DNA of 64,000 nt from Deinococcus sp. LM3 (GTDB lineage: Bacteria > Deinococcota > Deinococci > Deinococcales > Deinococcaceae). The first letter of the stretch is position 1. Each line of letters begins with the position of its first letter. Below are positions 7,492 to 16,972 of the stretch, in pieces. Where the stretch lies: positions 620,001-684,000 of the forward strand of contig NZ_MUFV01000001.1 in the NCBI RefSeq assembly GCF_002017875.1. The letters run 5' to 3'. The notes under the pieces are model-generated. The model did no database searches, was not told the origin of the DNA, and was given only the letters and a program-made list of their open reading frames with translations. The position numbers and the translations under genes are program-made.

Positions 7492-8505
7492 TCATTCCAG
7501 CCCGGTCAGCCAGGGGTGGTCCGGTCGGGTGAGGGTCAGGGCGCCGCGCAGCCACGCGCGGGCCGGTGCAGTCAGTGTTGGCTGGACGCGCTGGTAGTCC
7601 TGTTGGTCCTTGCCGCGTGGGGGGCGTGCCGCGCTGCCGGCCTTGAACAGCAGGACGGCTTCGGGCGCGAGGTACGGCAGGCCGTCTGGGCTGACCTTCC
7701 GGGCGCGCTCCAGCGGCAGCGTGATGCGGGGGTCGCGGCGGTAGTGCCAGAGGCCGCCGCTCAGGTCGCTGAGCATCAGGTCGAGCATCAGCACGCCGCT
7801 CAGGTCGGGGTGCCGGGCGTGAATCTGGAAGTGGGGCGGGTCGAGGGGGGCCGCGTAAGGCCGGTAGGTGCCGTGGATGGACGCGTCGAGTCGCCAGCCG
7901 CGCAGCAGGTCGGGCAGGCGGGCCTGGGTTTCGCGGGGCAGGATCACGTCGAGGTCGTCGTGAGAGCGGGCGGTCACGCCCAGGTGCAGGTCGAGGGCGA
8001 CTCCGGCGGCGATCATCCACGGGGCGTCCAGCGGGGCCAGCAGGTGGGCGACCTGCCGGGCGGGGGTCAGGCCGACGGTGCGGGCGTGGTGGGCCAGCGC
8101 GGCGGGGCGCAGGGCGTGGTCGGCGTGGTCGCGGCCTCCGGCGGTGAAGGCGGCGCGGTAGGCGCGGGCGGCGTGGGGGTCGTGGCGCAGCACGCCTTGC
8201 AGCGCGGCCTGTTCGGCGCGCCAGCCGCTGCCGTGGTCGCTGATGATCAGTCGCCAGCCGCCGGGGTGCGTCCAGGTGCGTTCGTCGTGGGGCTGGTAGC
8301 CGAGGCGGCTCAGGGCGGCGCGCTGCTCCTGGGTGGGCGGGTCGGGCAGCAGGTCCAGGTGCAGTTCCGGGGTGTCCAGGTCGGCCAGGGTGGGAACGCT
8401 GCCGGGGCCGCCGGTCTGGACGTGAACGACGCCGTCCGGGCGGTGGCCGCCCAGGAAGTCGCCCAGGTGCGTGCGGAGGTCCTGCATGGCGCGCTCGGGG
8501 TTCAT
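7492..8505 (-). CDS. GrpB-like/nucleotidyltransferase fusion protein
   Basis: About 337 residues from the ATG at 8505. The N-terminal ~120 residues resemble the GrpB/UPF0157 nucleotidyltransferase-like family (GPGSVPTLADL, then LSRLGYQPH). The C-terminal part resembles aminoglycoside nucleotidyltransferase-like proteins: WMIAAGVALDLHLG, SHDDLDVILPRE with the paired Asp, and the terminal LAPEAVLLFKA, KDQQDYQRV and HPWLTGL. Substrate unknown; the family includes many orphan members not tied to antibiotic resistance. Divergent from htrA, with a short gap. An upstream ATG at 8541 would add 12 residues and is less likely, since it would overlap the htrA promoter. Confidence 0.7.
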   Translation of the reverse strand: MNPERAMQDLRTHLGDFLGGHRPDGVVHVQTGGPGSVPTLADLDTPELHLDLLPDPPTQEQRAALSRLGYQPHDERTWTHPGGWRLIISDHGSGWRAEQAALQGVLRHDPHAARAYRAAFTAGGRDHADHALRPAALAHHARTVGLTPARQVAHLLAPLDAPWMIAAGVALDLHLGVTARSHDDLDVILPRETQARLPDLLRGWRLDASIHGTYRPYAAPLDPPHFQIHARHPDLSGVLMLDLMLSDLSGGLWHYRRDPRITLPLERARKVSPDGLPYLAPEAVLLFKAGSAARPPRGKDQQDYQRVQPTLTAPARAWLRGALTLTRPDHPWLTGLE

Positions 8506-8554
8506 GCATGAAGCACACCACAGCGCGTCCCCACCCGGCATCCGCCCCTTGGCG

Positions 8555-8560
8555 GATAAT
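8555..8560 (+). promoter_or_regulatory. -10 box of the HtrA gene
   Basis: GATAAT sits seven bases before ATG 8568 and overlaps another in-frame ATG at 8559. This favours the 8568 start. Confidence 0.45.
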
Positions 8561-8567
8561 GCCTTTC

Positions 8568-9833
8568 ATGAAGGGTCGTGGCGTGGGGATCGTGCTGGTG
8601 CTGGTGGGACTGGGTCTGGGGGCGACGCTGCTGCGCGATCAGGTGCCGGTGGGTGGGGCGCAGGCTCCGGCCGTGAGTGGCGCGGCGGCCGATCCGGTCG
8701 CGGCGGAGGCGGGCGCGCGCCTCCAGAACGAGCAGAACACCATTGACGTGGTGGGGCGTTTCGAGCCGGGGCTGGTGTTCATCAGCACCGAGAACGAGGT
8801 GATGGGCCAGGACCCGTTCGGGATGTTCGGTGGCAGCGAGGTGCAGCGCGGGCTGGGCAGCGGGTTCTTCGTGAACGACGCGGGGGACATCCTGACGAAC
8901 TACCACGTGGTGGCCGGCGAGTCCGGCGGCGCGGCGCAGAAGATCAGCGTGCGGGTCATGGGGCAGGAGCAGAGCGTGGAGGCGCGCGTGATCGGGCTGG
9001 CCCCGCAGTACGATCTGGCCCTGATCCGCCCGGTGGACCTGGACGCCAAACTGATCCGGCCGATTCCGCTGGGAGACAGTGACACCCTGAAGGTGGGGCA
9101 GAAGGCCATTGCGATGGGCGCGCCGTTCGGGCTGGATTTCAGTGTGACCGAGGGCATCGTGAGCAGCACGGCGCGGCAGATTCCGATCGGGTTCTCGGGC
9201 AGCGGCGCGTCCGAGGGCATCACGCAGAAGGCGATCCAGACGGACGCGGCGATCAATCCGGGGAACAGCGGGGGGCCGCTGCTGGACAGCGGGGGGCGCG
9301 TGATCGGCATCAACACGCAGATCTACTCTCCGAGCGGGCAGGCGACCGGGGTGGGGCAGAGTGCCGGGGTGGGCTTCGCGATTCCGGTGAACACCGCGAA
9401 GAACCTGTTGCCGCGCCTGCAGGCGGCGAACGGGCAGGAGGTGCGCGCCCCGACGCTGGGTGTGGCGGCGGGGCTGCTGGTGCGCGGGCAGCAGCAGGTG
9501 CTGGCGGTGGGCCTGAGCGTGCTGTCGTCGGAGGGTAAACGGGAGCTGGGCCTGCCGGAGCGGGGGCTGGTGATCGGGGAGGTCACGCCGGGCACGCCGG
9601 CCGCGCGGGCGGGGTTGCAGGGTGGCACGCGCACCGAGGCGTTCCGGGGCGGCGCGATCCGCCTGGGCGGGGACGTGATCACGGCGGTGGACGGCGACCC
9701 GGTGGACGCGCTGGAAGACCTGCAGGCGGGCCTGATCGACCGCCGGGAGGGCGATACCGTGACGCTGACGGTCGTGCGGGGCGGGGAGTCGCGTGAGGTG
9801 AAGGTCACGCTGGATGAAACCTCGTTCCGCTGA
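8568..9833 (+). CDS. HtrA/DegP-family trypsin-like serine protease
   Basis: About 421 residues. A single N-terminal hydrophobic segment (VGIVLVLVGLGLGATLL) acts as anchor or uncleaved signal, placing the protease outside the cytoplasm. Trypsin-fold domain ~75-300 with an intact triad: His113 (NYHVV), Asp149 (YDLALI), Ser234 (GNSGGPLL). One PDZ domain follows (~305-415, GTPAARAGL, LGGDVITAVDGDPV). Role: quality control of misfolded envelope proteins. The start is chosen at 8568 from the -10 box; ATG 8559 is possible. The 3' end overlaps the next gene by 20 bases. Confidence 0.92.
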   Translation: MKGRGVGIVLVLVGLGLGATLLRDQVPVGGAQAPAVSGAAADPVAAEAGARLQNEQNTIDVVGRFEPGLVFISTENEVMGQDPFGMFGGSEVQRGLGSGFFVNDAGDILTNYHVVAGESGGAAQKISVRVMGQEQSVEARVIGLAPQYDLALIRPVDLDAKLIRPIPLGDSDTLKVGQKAIAMGAPFGLDFSVTEGIVSSTARQIPIGFSGSGASEGITQKAIQTDAAINPGNSGGPLLDSGGRVIGINTQIYSPSGQATGVGQSAGVGFAIPVNTAKNLLPRLQAANGQEVRAPTLGVAAGLLVRGQQQVLAVGLSVLSSEGKRELGLPERGLVIGEVTPGTPAARAGLQGGTRTEAFRGGAIRLGGDVITAVDGDPVDALEDLQAGLIDRREGDTVTLTVVRGGESREVKVTLDETSFR

Positions 9834-10932
9834 GGGCGCAGCGCAGGCCGTCTGGGAGGCGCTGCGTCCGGAGGACCGGGCGTGGCTGCTGAGCGTGGCG
9901 GCGCAGGCGGATCCGGGCGGCGCGGCGCTGGTGGGCGGCGCGGTGCGCGACGCGCTGCTGGGCGTGACCCCGCTGGACCTAGACGTGGTGCTGCCGGACG
10001 CGGACATGGAGGCACTGGCGGGCGCGACGGGGTTGCCGTTCGTGTTCCACCCGGCGTTCGGGAACGCGACCGTGACCCTGCCGGACGGCCGCGCGGCGGA
10101 TCTGGTGCGGGCACGGCGCGAGGTGTACCCGGTGCCGGGCGGGAATCCGCTGCCACAGCCGGGCTCGCTGACCGACGACCTGCGGAGGCGGGATTTCAGC
10201 CTGAACGCGCTGGCGCTGCACCTCTCCCCGGCTGGAGAGGGCACGCTGCTGGACGTGACGGGCGGCCTGGAGGACTTGCGGGCGCGGCAGCTACGGCCCC
10301 TGCACGGCGACTCGCTGCGCGAGGATGCCAGCCGACTGGTGCGCGGGGCGAGGCTGGCGGCGCGGCTGGGCCTGAGCGCCGCGCCGGAGTTACTGGCACA
10401 GGTGCCAGACGCTCTGGACATGGCCGGGCGCACCCCCCGGCTGTGGGCGGAACTGCGGCTGCTGCTGCACGAGCCCCGGCCGGGCCGCGCGGCAGGTGTG
10501 CTGCGCGGGTGGGGGGCAGGGGCGCTGCTGCCGGACACGGAGCTGCTGGACGCCCTGGACGCCCGGCGGGACGCAGGGGCGACCCTGCCCATGCACGCCT
10601 ACGCGGCGGCGCTGCTGCACGCCGCGCCGGACCCGGAAGGGCTGGCAGAGCGCCTGAGCCTGGGCGACCGGCCGGGGGCGCTGCTGGGGCGCGCCCTGTC
10701 CGATACCCACTTCCCGGACGGCACGCCGGAACGCGAACTGCGCGCCCTGCTGCGCCCACACGCACACCAACCCCTGACCGGGAAGGACGTGCTGGCACTG
10801 GGCGTCCCGCCGGGCCGGGCGGTGGGTGAGGCGCTGGCCCATCTGGCTGGCCTGCGCCGCGCCGGGACGCTGGACAGCGCCGACGCCGAGCGCGCCGCCC
10901 TGAAAGCGTTCCTGGCGACGAAAGCCCGCTAG
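9814..10932 (+). CDS. CCA-type tRNA nucleotidyltransferase / poly(A) polymerase family
   Basis: A 372-residue class II nucleotidyltransferase. Head domain: LVGGAVRDALLG and DLDVVLPDAD with the metal-binding Asp pair. Then RRDFSLNALAL (motif C) and RPLHGDSLREDASRLVRGARLAARLGL (nucleotide-recognition helices). It builds or repairs the tRNA 3' CCA end. Deinococcus is known to divide this task between separate CC-adding and A-adding enzymes of this family; which one this is cannot be decided by eye. It overlaps the end of htrA by 20 bases, so the two are probably co-transcribed. Confidence 0.85.
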   Translation: MKPRSAEGAAQAVWEALRPEDRAWLLSVAAQADPGGAALVGGAVRDALLGVTPLDLDVVLPDADMEALAGATGLPFVFHPAFGNATVTLPDGRAADLVRARREVYPVPGGNPLPQPGSLTDDLRRRDFSLNALALHLSPAGEGTLLDVTGGLEDLRARQLRPLHGDSLREDASRLVRGARLAARLGLSAAPELLAQVPDALDMAGRTPRLWAELRLLLHEPRPGRAAGVLRGWGAGALLPDTELLDALDARRDAGATLPMHAYAAALLHAAPDPEGLAERLSLGDRPGALLGRALSDTHFPDGTPERELRALLRPHAHQPLTGKDVLALGVPPGRAVGEALAHLAGLRRAGTLDSADAERAALKAFLATKAR

Positions 10933-10942
10933 GTCCAGCCTC

Positions 10943-10948
10943 TAGAAT
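10943..10948 (+). promoter_or_regulatory. -10 box of the M50 protease gene
   Basis: TAGAAT ends eight bases before ATG 10957, leaving no room for a Shine-Dalgarno sequence. Confidence 0.5.
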
Positions 10949-10956
10949 GCCGGGGT

Positions 10957-11568
10957 ATGGGTCTCATCTCTCTGCTGACCAGCAACCCGACCGCGTTCGT
11001 GATCATCGCGGCGGCGCTGGTCCTGTCCCTCGCCTTTCACGAGTTCGCGCACGCGTACACGGCAGACCGCCTGGGTGACCCGACGCCCCGCCGCTACGGG
11101 CGCGTGACCCTGAACCCCATCAAGCACCTCGATCCGTTCGGGACGCTGCTGATGCTGCTGGTGGGGTTCGGCTTCGCGCGGCCCGTGCCGATCAACCCGA
11201 ACAACCTGGGCCGCTGGGGCACCATGTGGGTGTCGGCGGCCGGCCCTCTGAGCAACCTGCTGATCGCCGTGGTGTGCGCCGTGCTGCTGAAGGTGCTGCC
11301 GCTGACCAGCCTGACGTACACGATCCTGATGACGGTCCTGAGCATCAACGTGGTGCTGGCGGTGTTCAACCTGATTCCGATTCCGCTGCTGGACGGCAGC
11401 CGCATCCTGGGCGCGATCGTGCCGTCGCTGGGCCGCGCGCTGAATCAGTTCGAGGCGCAGCCGTTCAGCTTCCTGATCGTGATGGGCTTCATCCTGCTGT
11501 TCCAGGGGCAGATCGGCGGGATCATCCGCACGGTGCAGGCGTGGGTGATCGGGTTCATCGGCGTCTGA
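10957..11568 (+). CDS. Site-2 protease family (M50) membrane protein
   Basis: A 203-residue polytopic membrane protein. The zinc site is complete: HEFAH at 28-32 (His28, Glu29, His32) and the third ligand Asp146 in NLIPIPLLDGSRI. This is the short M50B form without PDZ domain, common in Deinococcus-Thermus. Role presumed to be intramembrane proteolysis; substrate unknown. The stop codon TGA (11566-11568) is also the left 3-bp direct repeat of the dispersed element that follows. Confidence 0.88.
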   Translation: MGLISLLTSNPTAFVIIAAALVLSLAFHEFAHAYTADRLGDPTPRRYGRVTLNPIKHLDPFGTLLMLLVGFGFARPVPINPNNLGRWGTMWVSAAGPLSNLLIAVVCAVLLKVLPLTSLTYTILMTVLSINVVLAVFNLIPIPLLDGSRILGAIVPSLGRALNQFEAQPFSFLIVMGFILLFQGQIGGIIRTVQAWVIGFIGV

Positions 11569-11703
11569 CACGGACTCCGATTGAATGGCTTGCAAAGCCG
11601 TTCAATCCGAGCGGAGCGAGTGGGAGCAGAACGGGTTCCGGGCGTGGAGTTGGCAATCCGGTGGGCTTCCGGGTTGTCAACGAAACAGACGGAACCCGTA
11701 TGA
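11566..11703 (-). mobile_element. MITE-like dispersed repeat, copy A (with TGA flanks)
   Basis: A 132-bp element at 11569-11700, inverted relative to the other three copies, with terminal inverted repeats related to TACGGAYTCCG. It is bounded by TGA on both sides (11566-11568 and 11701-11703), as expected for a 3-bp target duplication. The left TGA is the stop codon of the M50 protease. A further TACGGACTCC at 11704-11713 may be a remnant of a second insertion. It has no coding capacity and needs a transposase in trans. Confidence 0.75.
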
Positions 11704-11720
11704 TACGGACTCCACGCTGG

Positions 11721-11760
11721 CCGGGCCGGAGGGTGATTGCTCACCTCCGGCCCGGTTCTC
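11721..11760. terminator. Bidirectional terminator hairpin
   Basis: CCGGGCCGGAGG (11721-11732) pairs perfectly with CCTCCGGCCCGG (11744-11755) and is followed by TTCTCT. It serves the convergent M50 protease and PAQR genes. Confidence 0.7.
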
Positions 11761-11783
11761 TGTGTTGTGCCGGCGCAGGGTGT

Positions 11784-12425
11784 TCAGCGCAGGGTGAACA
11801 TCATCACGACGTGCGCGGCGGTGCCGGCCAGCACGAACAGGTGCCAGATCTCGTGGAAGCCGAACACGCCGGGTCGGGGGTTCCAGCGTTTCGTGCCGTA
11901 CACGACGGCCCCGATGGAGTACAGCACGCCGCCTGCCGCGAGCCAGAAGATGGCGGCGGCCGGGAGGTTGCGGGCCAGTTGTGGCAGGAACGCCACGGCC
12001 AGCCAGCCCATGCCGAGGTACAGGGCGGTGCTGATCCAGCGCGGGAGGCTCATGGTGACGAGTTTCAGGGTGATGCCGCTCAGGGCGATGCCCCAGATGA
12101 GCCACAGGACGGCGGCCTGCCAGGGTCCCTGAAGGCCGAAGTAAGCGACCGGGGTGTACGTGCCGGCGATCAGCAGGAAGATCCCGGCGTGGTCGAGTTT
12201 GCGGAGCCACAGCAGGCCGCGTTCGCTGGGGCTGAAGGAGTGGTAGCTGGCGCTGGCGGCGTACAGGGCGACCATGCTGACGCTGAACACCACGAACGGC
12301 CACAGGGTCAGGCCCCGGCTGTTCGCCCAGCTCAGCAGGGGCCCCAGCACGATCAGCGCGGCGAGCGCGCCGCCCCAGTGGGTCAGGGCGTTCACGGGTT
12401 CGCGGGGGGCGGTCAGGAAGCGCAT
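11784..12425 (-). CDS. PAQR / hemolysin III family membrane protein (TrhA-like)
   Basis: A 213-residue seven-helix membrane protein of the hemolysin III/PAQR family. Diagnostic sites: EPVNALTHWGG at the N terminus, ASASYHSF after helix 2, LDHAGIFLLIAGTYTP, and the C-terminal GFHEIWHLFVLAGTAAH. The Ser/His/Asp/His positions form the probable metal site of the family. Role presumed to be membrane energetics or lipid homeostasis; the hemolysin name is historical. TAGGGT at 12437-12432 is six bases from the ATG. Confidence 0.9.
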   Translation of the reverse strand: MRFLTAPREPVNALTHWGGALAALIVLGPLLSWANSRGLTLWPFVVFSVSMVALYAASASYHSFSPSERGLLWLRKLDHAGIFLLIAGTYTPVAYFGLQGPWQAAVLWLIWGIALSGITLKLVTMSLPRWISTALYLGMGWLAVAFLPQLARNLPAAAIFWLAAGGVLYSIGAVVYGTKRWNPRPGVFGFHEIWHLFVLAGTAAHVVMMFTLR

Positions 12426-12558
12426 GCCCCCACCCTACTCCCCGCCGCTGATGACAGTCTGTCAACTGGGACGGGGTGCAAGAGGTGCAAGGAGTGCAAG
12501 AAGAAGGGGCGCGGCAAGCCTTCGCCGCACCCCACCTCTTCCCCGTCCGGTGGGCCGC

Positions 12559-14061
<1,503 letters not shown>

Positions 14062-14177
14062 GCAGGCGAGTGTAAGCGCCCGGACGTGAACAGAAGGTAA
14101 GCGTGTCCATGTCGGCCGACCACGCCCGGCACCCTTGCGCCCGGCGCGGGGGGCGTGGTAGATTCCCTCTCGCCCGT

Positions 14178-14253
<76 letters not shown>

Positions 14254-14261
14254 CACACCGC

Positions 14262-14299
14262 ACCCGCCTGTTTCAACGCAGGCGGGTGCCGTTTTTGTT
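14262..14299 (+). terminator. Terminator of tRNA-Ala
   Basis: CACCCGCCTG and CAGGCGGGTG pair around a short loop and are followed by CCGTTTTTG. Confidence 0.8.
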
Positions 14300-14347
14300 G
14301 CGCCGCCCTGCACCCCGACACACTGGCGTGCGGGTGCAGGGCGGCGG

Positions 14348-14486
14348 TCATACGGATTCCGTTTGTTTCGCTGACAATCCGGAACTTCACCGGATTGCCA
14401 GCTCCACGTCCGGAACCCGTTACTCTCCCACTCGCTCCGCTCGGATTGAACGGGCTTTGCAGCCCATTCAATCGGAGTCCGTATCA
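14348..14486 (+). mobile_element. MITE-like dispersed repeat, copy B (with TCA flanks)
   Basis: A 133-bp element at 14351-14483 starting TACGGATTCCG and ending CGGAGTCCGTA, flanked by TCA on both sides (14348-14350, 14484-14486). The right TCA is the complement of the TGA stop of the minus-strand PQQ-propeller gene. Internally two TCCGGAAC repeats 31 bp apart bracket the segment missing from copy C. Confidence 0.78.
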
Positions 14487-16217
14487 GGATTTCTGGAGGG
14501 GTCCCAGGAATTCGGGTTTGCCCTGAAGCGGCACGAGTTTCGCGACACTCAGCGGGAAGCGGACCTCCTGGGTGCCGCGCGTGAAGATCACTGCGCCGCG
14601 ATCCAGGCGGGCGCGGGTGCCGGGCAGGTCCCCGAGCGCGGCGAGCGGCACGAAGACCTCGCGGCCGAAGGTCCGGACCGTGACCGGCACCCGGTCCGCG
14701 CCGAGCGTCAGGGTGGCGGTGCGGACCGTGACGTTCTGCACGCCCACGCCCAGCGCCCCGGCGGCCTCGGTCAGCGGCAGGAACACCTGTCCGTCGGCGC
14801 TGCGGGCGCGGGCGGCGGCGTCCTGCGCCAGTTGCGCGGGCGTGCGTGCAGGCTGGGGCGGCGTGACCGGAGCTGGGGTTACTGGAGCCGGGGTGACTGG
14901 AGCTGGGGTCGCTGGAGCCGGCGTAACAGGTGCCGGAACAGTGGGCCTGGGAGCCGGGGTGGTGGGGGCCGGGGTGGTGGGCCTGGGCGTGACCGGCTGC
15001 GGGGCGGGCGTCACGGCGACTGGCGGGGCCGGTTTCGGGGCGCTGATGACGGCGGTGGCGGCGGCGCGGCGGACCTGCGCCTGCGCCTGCAGTTCGGCCT
15101 CGCTGTGCGCGCGGCCCCAGGCGGTGGGCGTGGCGTGGAAGGTGGGCCAGGGGGCCACAGCCAGCGGCCGCTGCTTTTGCAGGATGTTCAGGCCGCCGCC
15201 GTCGGTCACGAAGTACACGCTGCCCTGGTCACTCACGCTGACACCCAGGTCGATCTTCTTGCCGGTGCGGATCTGCCACAGGCCCTGCCCGGCCTTGCCG
15301 ATAGCGTGGACGGTGCCGGACAGGTCCGGGACGATCACGCTGCCGTCGCTCAGTTCGGCGGCCGTTCCGGCGATGCCCGCCCCGGCCCGGTAGGTCCATT
15401 CGAGTTCGCCGGTGGTGTTCACGGCGTACACGTTGCCGTCGTAACTGCCGACCACGACCAGGCCGCCGCTGGTGACGATGGGGCTGGCGTTCACGAACAG
15501 GTTGGTCAGGTGGGTCCAGCGGGGCTTGCCGTCGGGGCTCAGGGCGTGCAGGCGGCGGTCGCTGGACCCGAAGTACACGCTGCCGTCCGCGCCGATGGCG
15601 GGGCTGCTGAACACCAGCGAACCGGCCGCGTAGGTCCATTTCAGGCGGCCGTCGGGGCTCAGGGCGTGCATGCGGCTGTTCTGCGCCCCGAAGTAGATGG
15701 TGCCGTCGGCGGCGACGGCCGGGCTGCTGAACACGGGCGCGCCGACCTTGAAGGTCCACAGGGTCTTCCCGGCGGCGTCCAGGGCGTGGACGGTGCCGCC
15801 AGCCGTGGCGACGATCACGCTGCCGTCGGGACGCAGGGCGGGCGTGGCGAAGATGTCACCGTCGAGTTTGGTCTTCCACAGCAGTTTGCCGCCGGGGTCC
15901 AGGGCGTACACGTGGTCGTCGTACGAGGCGGCGATGGTCACGCCCTGCGGCGTCACGACCGGGTAGGCGCGGCCGATGTCGCCGGTCAGGAACGACCATT
16001 TCTCGCTGCCGGTGGCGTCGGTGCGGCGCACGCGGGCGTCCGAGCCGACGAAGGTCAGGTCGCCGCTGGGGCTGACGGTCACGCCGGAGATGACGCGCAG
16101 TTCCTTGAACACCGCGACCTTGGGGGCGGTCTGGGTGGGGGTCTGCTGGGCAGGGGCCTGAGTGAAACCAGCCAGTGTCATCAGGCTGGAAAGGGCAAGT
16201 ACGTGGGTGATCCTCAT
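14484..16217 (-). CDS. Secreted PQQ-type beta-propeller protein with C-terminal stalk domain
   Basis: A 577-residue protein with a signal peptide ending near APAQQ. Residues ~35-345 carry at least seven PQQ-propeller/BamB-like repeats of the type DGSVYFGSSDRRLHALSPDGK. A linker follows (~385-460) of Pro/Ala/Thr repeats (PAPVTPAPVTP), then ~465-577 resembles the copper amine oxidase N-terminal-like stalk domain (VFLPLTEAAGALGV, VFVPLAALGDL). The architecture suggests a cell-wall or periplasmic scaffold rather than a dehydrogenase, since no quinoprotein active site is visible. The start has AAAGGAG upstream. Its stop codon is formed by the flanking repeat of MITE copy B. Confidence 0.75.
   Translation of the reverse strand: MRITHVLALSSLMTLAGFTQAPAQQTPTQTAPKVAVFKELRVISGVTVSPSGDLTFVGSDARVRRTDATGSEKWSFLTGDIGRAYPVVTPQGVTIAASYDDHVYALDPGGKLLWKTKLDGDIFATPALRPDGSVIVATAGGTVHALDAAGKTLWTFKVGAPVFSSPAVAADGTIYFGAQNSRMHALSPDGRLKWTYAAGSLVFSSPAIGADGSVYFGSSDRRLHALSPDGKPRWTHLTNLFVNASPIVTSGGLVVVGSYDGNVYAVNTTGELEWTYRAGAGIAGTAAELSDGSVIVPDLSGTVHAIGKAGQGLWQIRTGKKIDLGVSVSDQGSVYFVTDGGGLNILQKQRPLAVAPWPTFHATPTAWGRAHSEAELQAQAQVRRAAATAVISAPKPAPPVAVTPAPQPVTPRPTTPAPTTPAPRPTVPAPVTPAPATPAPVTPAPVTPAPVTPPQPARTPAQLAQDAAARARSADGQVFLPLTEAAGALGVGVQNVTVRTATLTLGADRVPVTVRTFGREVFVPLAALGDLPGTRARLDRGAVIFTRGTQEVRFPLSVAKLVPLQGKPEFLGPLQKS
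14863..14995. repeat. Tandem Pro-Ala-Thr codon repeats
   Basis: Short imperfect tandem units such as GGAGCTGGGGT/GGAGCCGGGGT encode the PAPVTPAPVTP linker of the propeller protein. The repeat number is likely to vary between strains. Confidence 0.7.
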
Positions 16218-16231
16218 CTGAAGGTAAGCTC

Positions 16232-16250
16232 CTTTACAGTCCCTTTACGG
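16232..16250. promoter_or_regulatory. Direct repeat CTTTACAG / CTTTACGG
   Basis: Two 8-base near-identical units start 11 bp apart just upstream of the propeller protein start. One helical turn between units is the spacing of response-regulator sites. Function is inference only. Confidence 0.3.
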
Positions 16251-16314
16251 TAGGGCAACAGGGGGTGGCGGGGTGTGGACGCCTGTCAGGGTACGGCCTA
16301 AGATGCGAACTGTT

Positions 16315-16812
16315 ATGAAGAAGATTCTCATGCTGACCGCGTTCGCGCTGACTGGCCTCGCTGCCGCGCAGGACACCGCCCCCACCACCACGGACATGGA
16401 AATGACCGGACCGGCCGCCATGAGCGCCAGCGAGAACTTCGCCAAGGCTCAGGAGTACGCCGTGCAGGCCGACGTTGCCTACCCCGTGCCCTTCTACGAC
16501 CGCACGCTGTGGAAAGCGGCCGTGGACCACTCGTACTACGCCGCCAGCATGGAAGCCGGCAACCGTGACTACGGCGCGTACCTCGCGCAGCTGTACACCA
16601 AGACCCAGTGGTGGATCAACGCGTACAACGCCTGGAACCGCCTGGGCGACCTGAACGACCAGGAGAAGCAGTGGGCTTCCCTGAGCGCCGCCAAGCTCGC
16701 CTACCTCGCGCTGCAGCGTGGCGACACCGCCACCGCCCGCACGTACGTCGAGAAGGGCATGAGCTGGGCCGACAGCGCCAGCCTCCAGGCCATCATGAAG
16801 CGCCTGCAGTAA
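16315..16812 (+). CDS. Small secreted protein of unknown function
   Basis: A 165-residue product with a clean signal peptide (MKKILMLTAFALTGLAAAQ). The mature part is rich in aromatic residues (AYPVPFYDRTLWKAAVDHSYY, KTQWWINAYNAWNRLGD) and predicted helical, with no cysteine. It ends with a TPR-like helix pair (LAYLALQRGDTATARTYVEKG). No family was recognised; similar short secreted proteins are common in Deinococcus. TAAGAT at 16299-16304 lies ten bases before the ATG. ATG 16303 is an alternative that overlaps the -10 box. Confidence 0.65.
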   Translation: MKKILMLTAFALTGLAAAQDTAPTTTDMEMTGPAAMSASENFAKAQEYAVQADVAYPVPFYDRTLWKAAVDHSYYAASMEAGNRDYGAYLAQLYTKTQWWINAYNAWNRLGDLNDQEKQWASLSAAKLAYLALQRGDTATARTYVEKGMSWADSASLQAIMKRLQ

Positions 16813-16972
16813 TCCCCACCGGCTTTCTCCGGCGCGGCTCCCGTTCAGGCGGGGGCCGCGCCGCTCATGTGGCCCCGCTCATGTGACTCCCGGCCGCTCA
16901 AGCCCCCGCACGCTCAAGGTCGCGTCAGACACTCTTACCCCCCGCCGCGCCGGTATGGTCTACGCTGCGGGC

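Noticed and set aside
8502..10592. Long minus-strand open frame opposite htrA and the CCA-type enzyme
   Set aside because: Arg/Pro/Ser-rich shadow of two well-supported genes; no family motif.
14484..14500. Protein-coding potential inside the dispersed repeat
   Set aside because: Short frames across the four repeat copies are interrupted differently and lack start signals; the element is non-coding.
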